Assembly: GCA_002077065.1 (NCBI GenBank)
Contig: NAJO01000005.1
Coordinates: forward strand, 124,001-188,000
Source of the DNA: Cryoendolithus antarcticus
Lineage: Eukaryota > Ascomycota > Dothideomycetes > Cladosporiales > Cladosporiaceae
Reading direction: 5' to 3'
Length of the DNA stretch: 64,000 nt
The notes under the pieces were generated by a model. The model did no database searches. It saw only the letters and a list, made by a program, of their open reading frames with translations, and was not told the DNA's origin. A program made the translations under genes and the position numbers. Of this stretch, positions 63,072 to 64,000 are shown one piece after another. Position 1 is the first letter of the stretch. Each line of letters begins with the position of its first letter.

Positions 63072-64000
63072 ATGCCCCCCCAAACTTACTTCCTAGTCTC
63101 GCTGCCTGCATCGATCGCAGAGTCCGACCAACCCAGCGATGCACTAACAACTCTCCGAAGCGCGGTGACGACCGACAGTGCGACCACATATCCCTTCAGC
63201 ATCCCTACATTCAAGATTGGCACACTTGAAGGCTTAGTGCAGCAAGCAGATGAACTGTCGAAGCTCGAGCAATCGAGTCGAGGCGTGGTGGAGAAAGTCG
63301 CGGACTCGCTGCGGAGTCTACTAGAGGGAGATGAGGACAAGATCCGGGAGCAGAAAGTGGTGAACGACAGTACAGTCTCGCCTGCTCTACCGTATAGCCC
63401 TTCTCCACATCTAACACACTCCCCACAGAACCCGTCTCCGCCTACCTCACCTCCTTTGCCTGGTCCAAAACCAAATACCGCTCCGACAACCGCCCCGTCT
63501 CCGAACTGATCCAAACTCTCCAAAAAGAGCTAAACAGCATAGACAACGACACAAAGTCCAAGTTCACCCAATACAACACCGCCTCCCAATCGCTCACCCA
63601 ACTCCAACGCTCCCAGACCGGAAACCTATCCCAGAAATCCCTAACCTCAATCGTAAACCCCGAGTGGCTGCTTAAACCCGATGCGAGCGAGTATATCACG
63701 CAGCACCTCGTCGCGGTGCCGACGCAGCAAGGCAAAGAGTTTCTCAAGACCTACGAAGGGCTCAGCGAATGGGTCGTCCCCCGCAGCGCCACCTTACTAG
63801 CAAAAGACGACGAGTTCTTCCTCTACGCCGTCACAGTCTTCAAAAAGCAGTCCACGGAGTTCGTGCACAAGTGTCGCGAGCGGCGATGGACTCCACGGGA
63901 CTGGAAGTTCCATGAAGGCGGCAAAGAGGCTGAGGACGAGGAGTTGCGGAAGCTGGAGAAAGAAGAGCGGAGTCTTTGGGGCGAGGCGCTGAGGATGGGA
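63072..64000 (+). CDS. VMA5: VMA5, V-ATPase V1 subunit C (cut by window edge)
   Basis: Two exons are visible: 63072-63369 and 63429 to the edge at 64000 (still open). Exon 1 starts MPPQTYFLVSLPASIAES and has FKIGTLEGLVQQADELSKLE. Splicing (donor GTACAG, acceptor CCACAG) gives VNDKPVSAYLTSFAWSKTKY, then ELNSIDNDTKSKFTQYN, FLKTYEGLSEWVVPRSA, FFLYAVTVFKKQSTEFVHKCRER and WTPRDWKFHEGG. Subunit C links the V1 stator stalks and is released when V-ATPase disassembles. About 289 residues are seen of an expected ~390. Confidence 0.93.

Noticed and set aside
1..64000. Trans-acting cluster such as a secondary-metabolite gene cluster
   Set aside because: No polyketide synthase, NRPS, terpene cyclase or P450 gene is present; the flavoenzyme and reductase are isolated.

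Overview
This is chromosomal DNA of a filamentous ascomycete (Pezizomycotina), most likely a Dothideomycete such as a Mycosphaerellales/Capnodiales species. The evidence is short introns of about 45-65 nt with GTRNGT donors and CTNAC-like branch points, single-gene spacing with no operons, many recognisable fungal housekeeping genes, and local families of F-box-like and 2EXR-like proteins typical of that class. The species is inferred from style, not proven. No tRNA, rRNA, CRISPR array, origin or intact transposable element was recognised. About 39 protein-coding loci are described. Exon coordinates were worked out by hand from reading frames, splice signals and family conservation.

Layout: 1-1.7 kb holds NAR1 (cut by the window edge) and divergent RPB12. 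An NDR kinase of the COT-1/Cbk1 type follows at 2.2-4.3 kb. The accessory stretch at 5.3-12.1 kb is a tandem array of six same-strand F-box-like genes, two of them broken by in-frame stops. From 12.3 to 20 kb lie GOS1, RPL35, a frame-broken 2EXR-like gene, a possible small gene, SF3A2/PRP11 and an Ime2-like kinase. After a 2.4 kb gap come a multi-pass membrane protein, VPS25, ATP10, a nitrilase (NIT2-like) and a class 1 dihydroorotate dehydrogenase (22-30 kb).

The second accessory stretch at 30.9-36.3 kb has a HET-domain gene followed by three tandem genes of an unrecognised family. These three share a gap-free 66-residue module running from W to FRE. One copy has an in-frame TAG. Then come a fructosyl-amine oxidase-like flavoenzyme, TIM54, a CUS2/TAT-SF1 splicing factor, two small genes (one ending in the CaaX box CVLS), THO subunit 3, a large RBR ubiquitin ligase, a homeodomain factor, a loosely packed 2.4 kb interval with a possible unresolved gene, an M61-like peptidase with a PDZ-like tail, an HTH protein, a PAP2 phosphatase, an aldo-keto reductase with an alternative mitochondrial start, FYV6/FAM192A, GCV1 and the first part of VMA5 (cut by the right edge).

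Most genes act independently in core functions: transcription and splicing (RPB12, SF3A2, CUS2, FYV6, THO3), translation (RPL35), trafficking (GOS1, VPS25, VMA5), mitochondria (ATP10, TIM54, GCV1, possibly AKR), Fe-S assembly (NAR1) and signalling (NDR kinase, Ime2-like kinase). The least explained material is the F-box-like array and the W-to-FRE family beside the HET gene. These are the best candidates for something undescribed.
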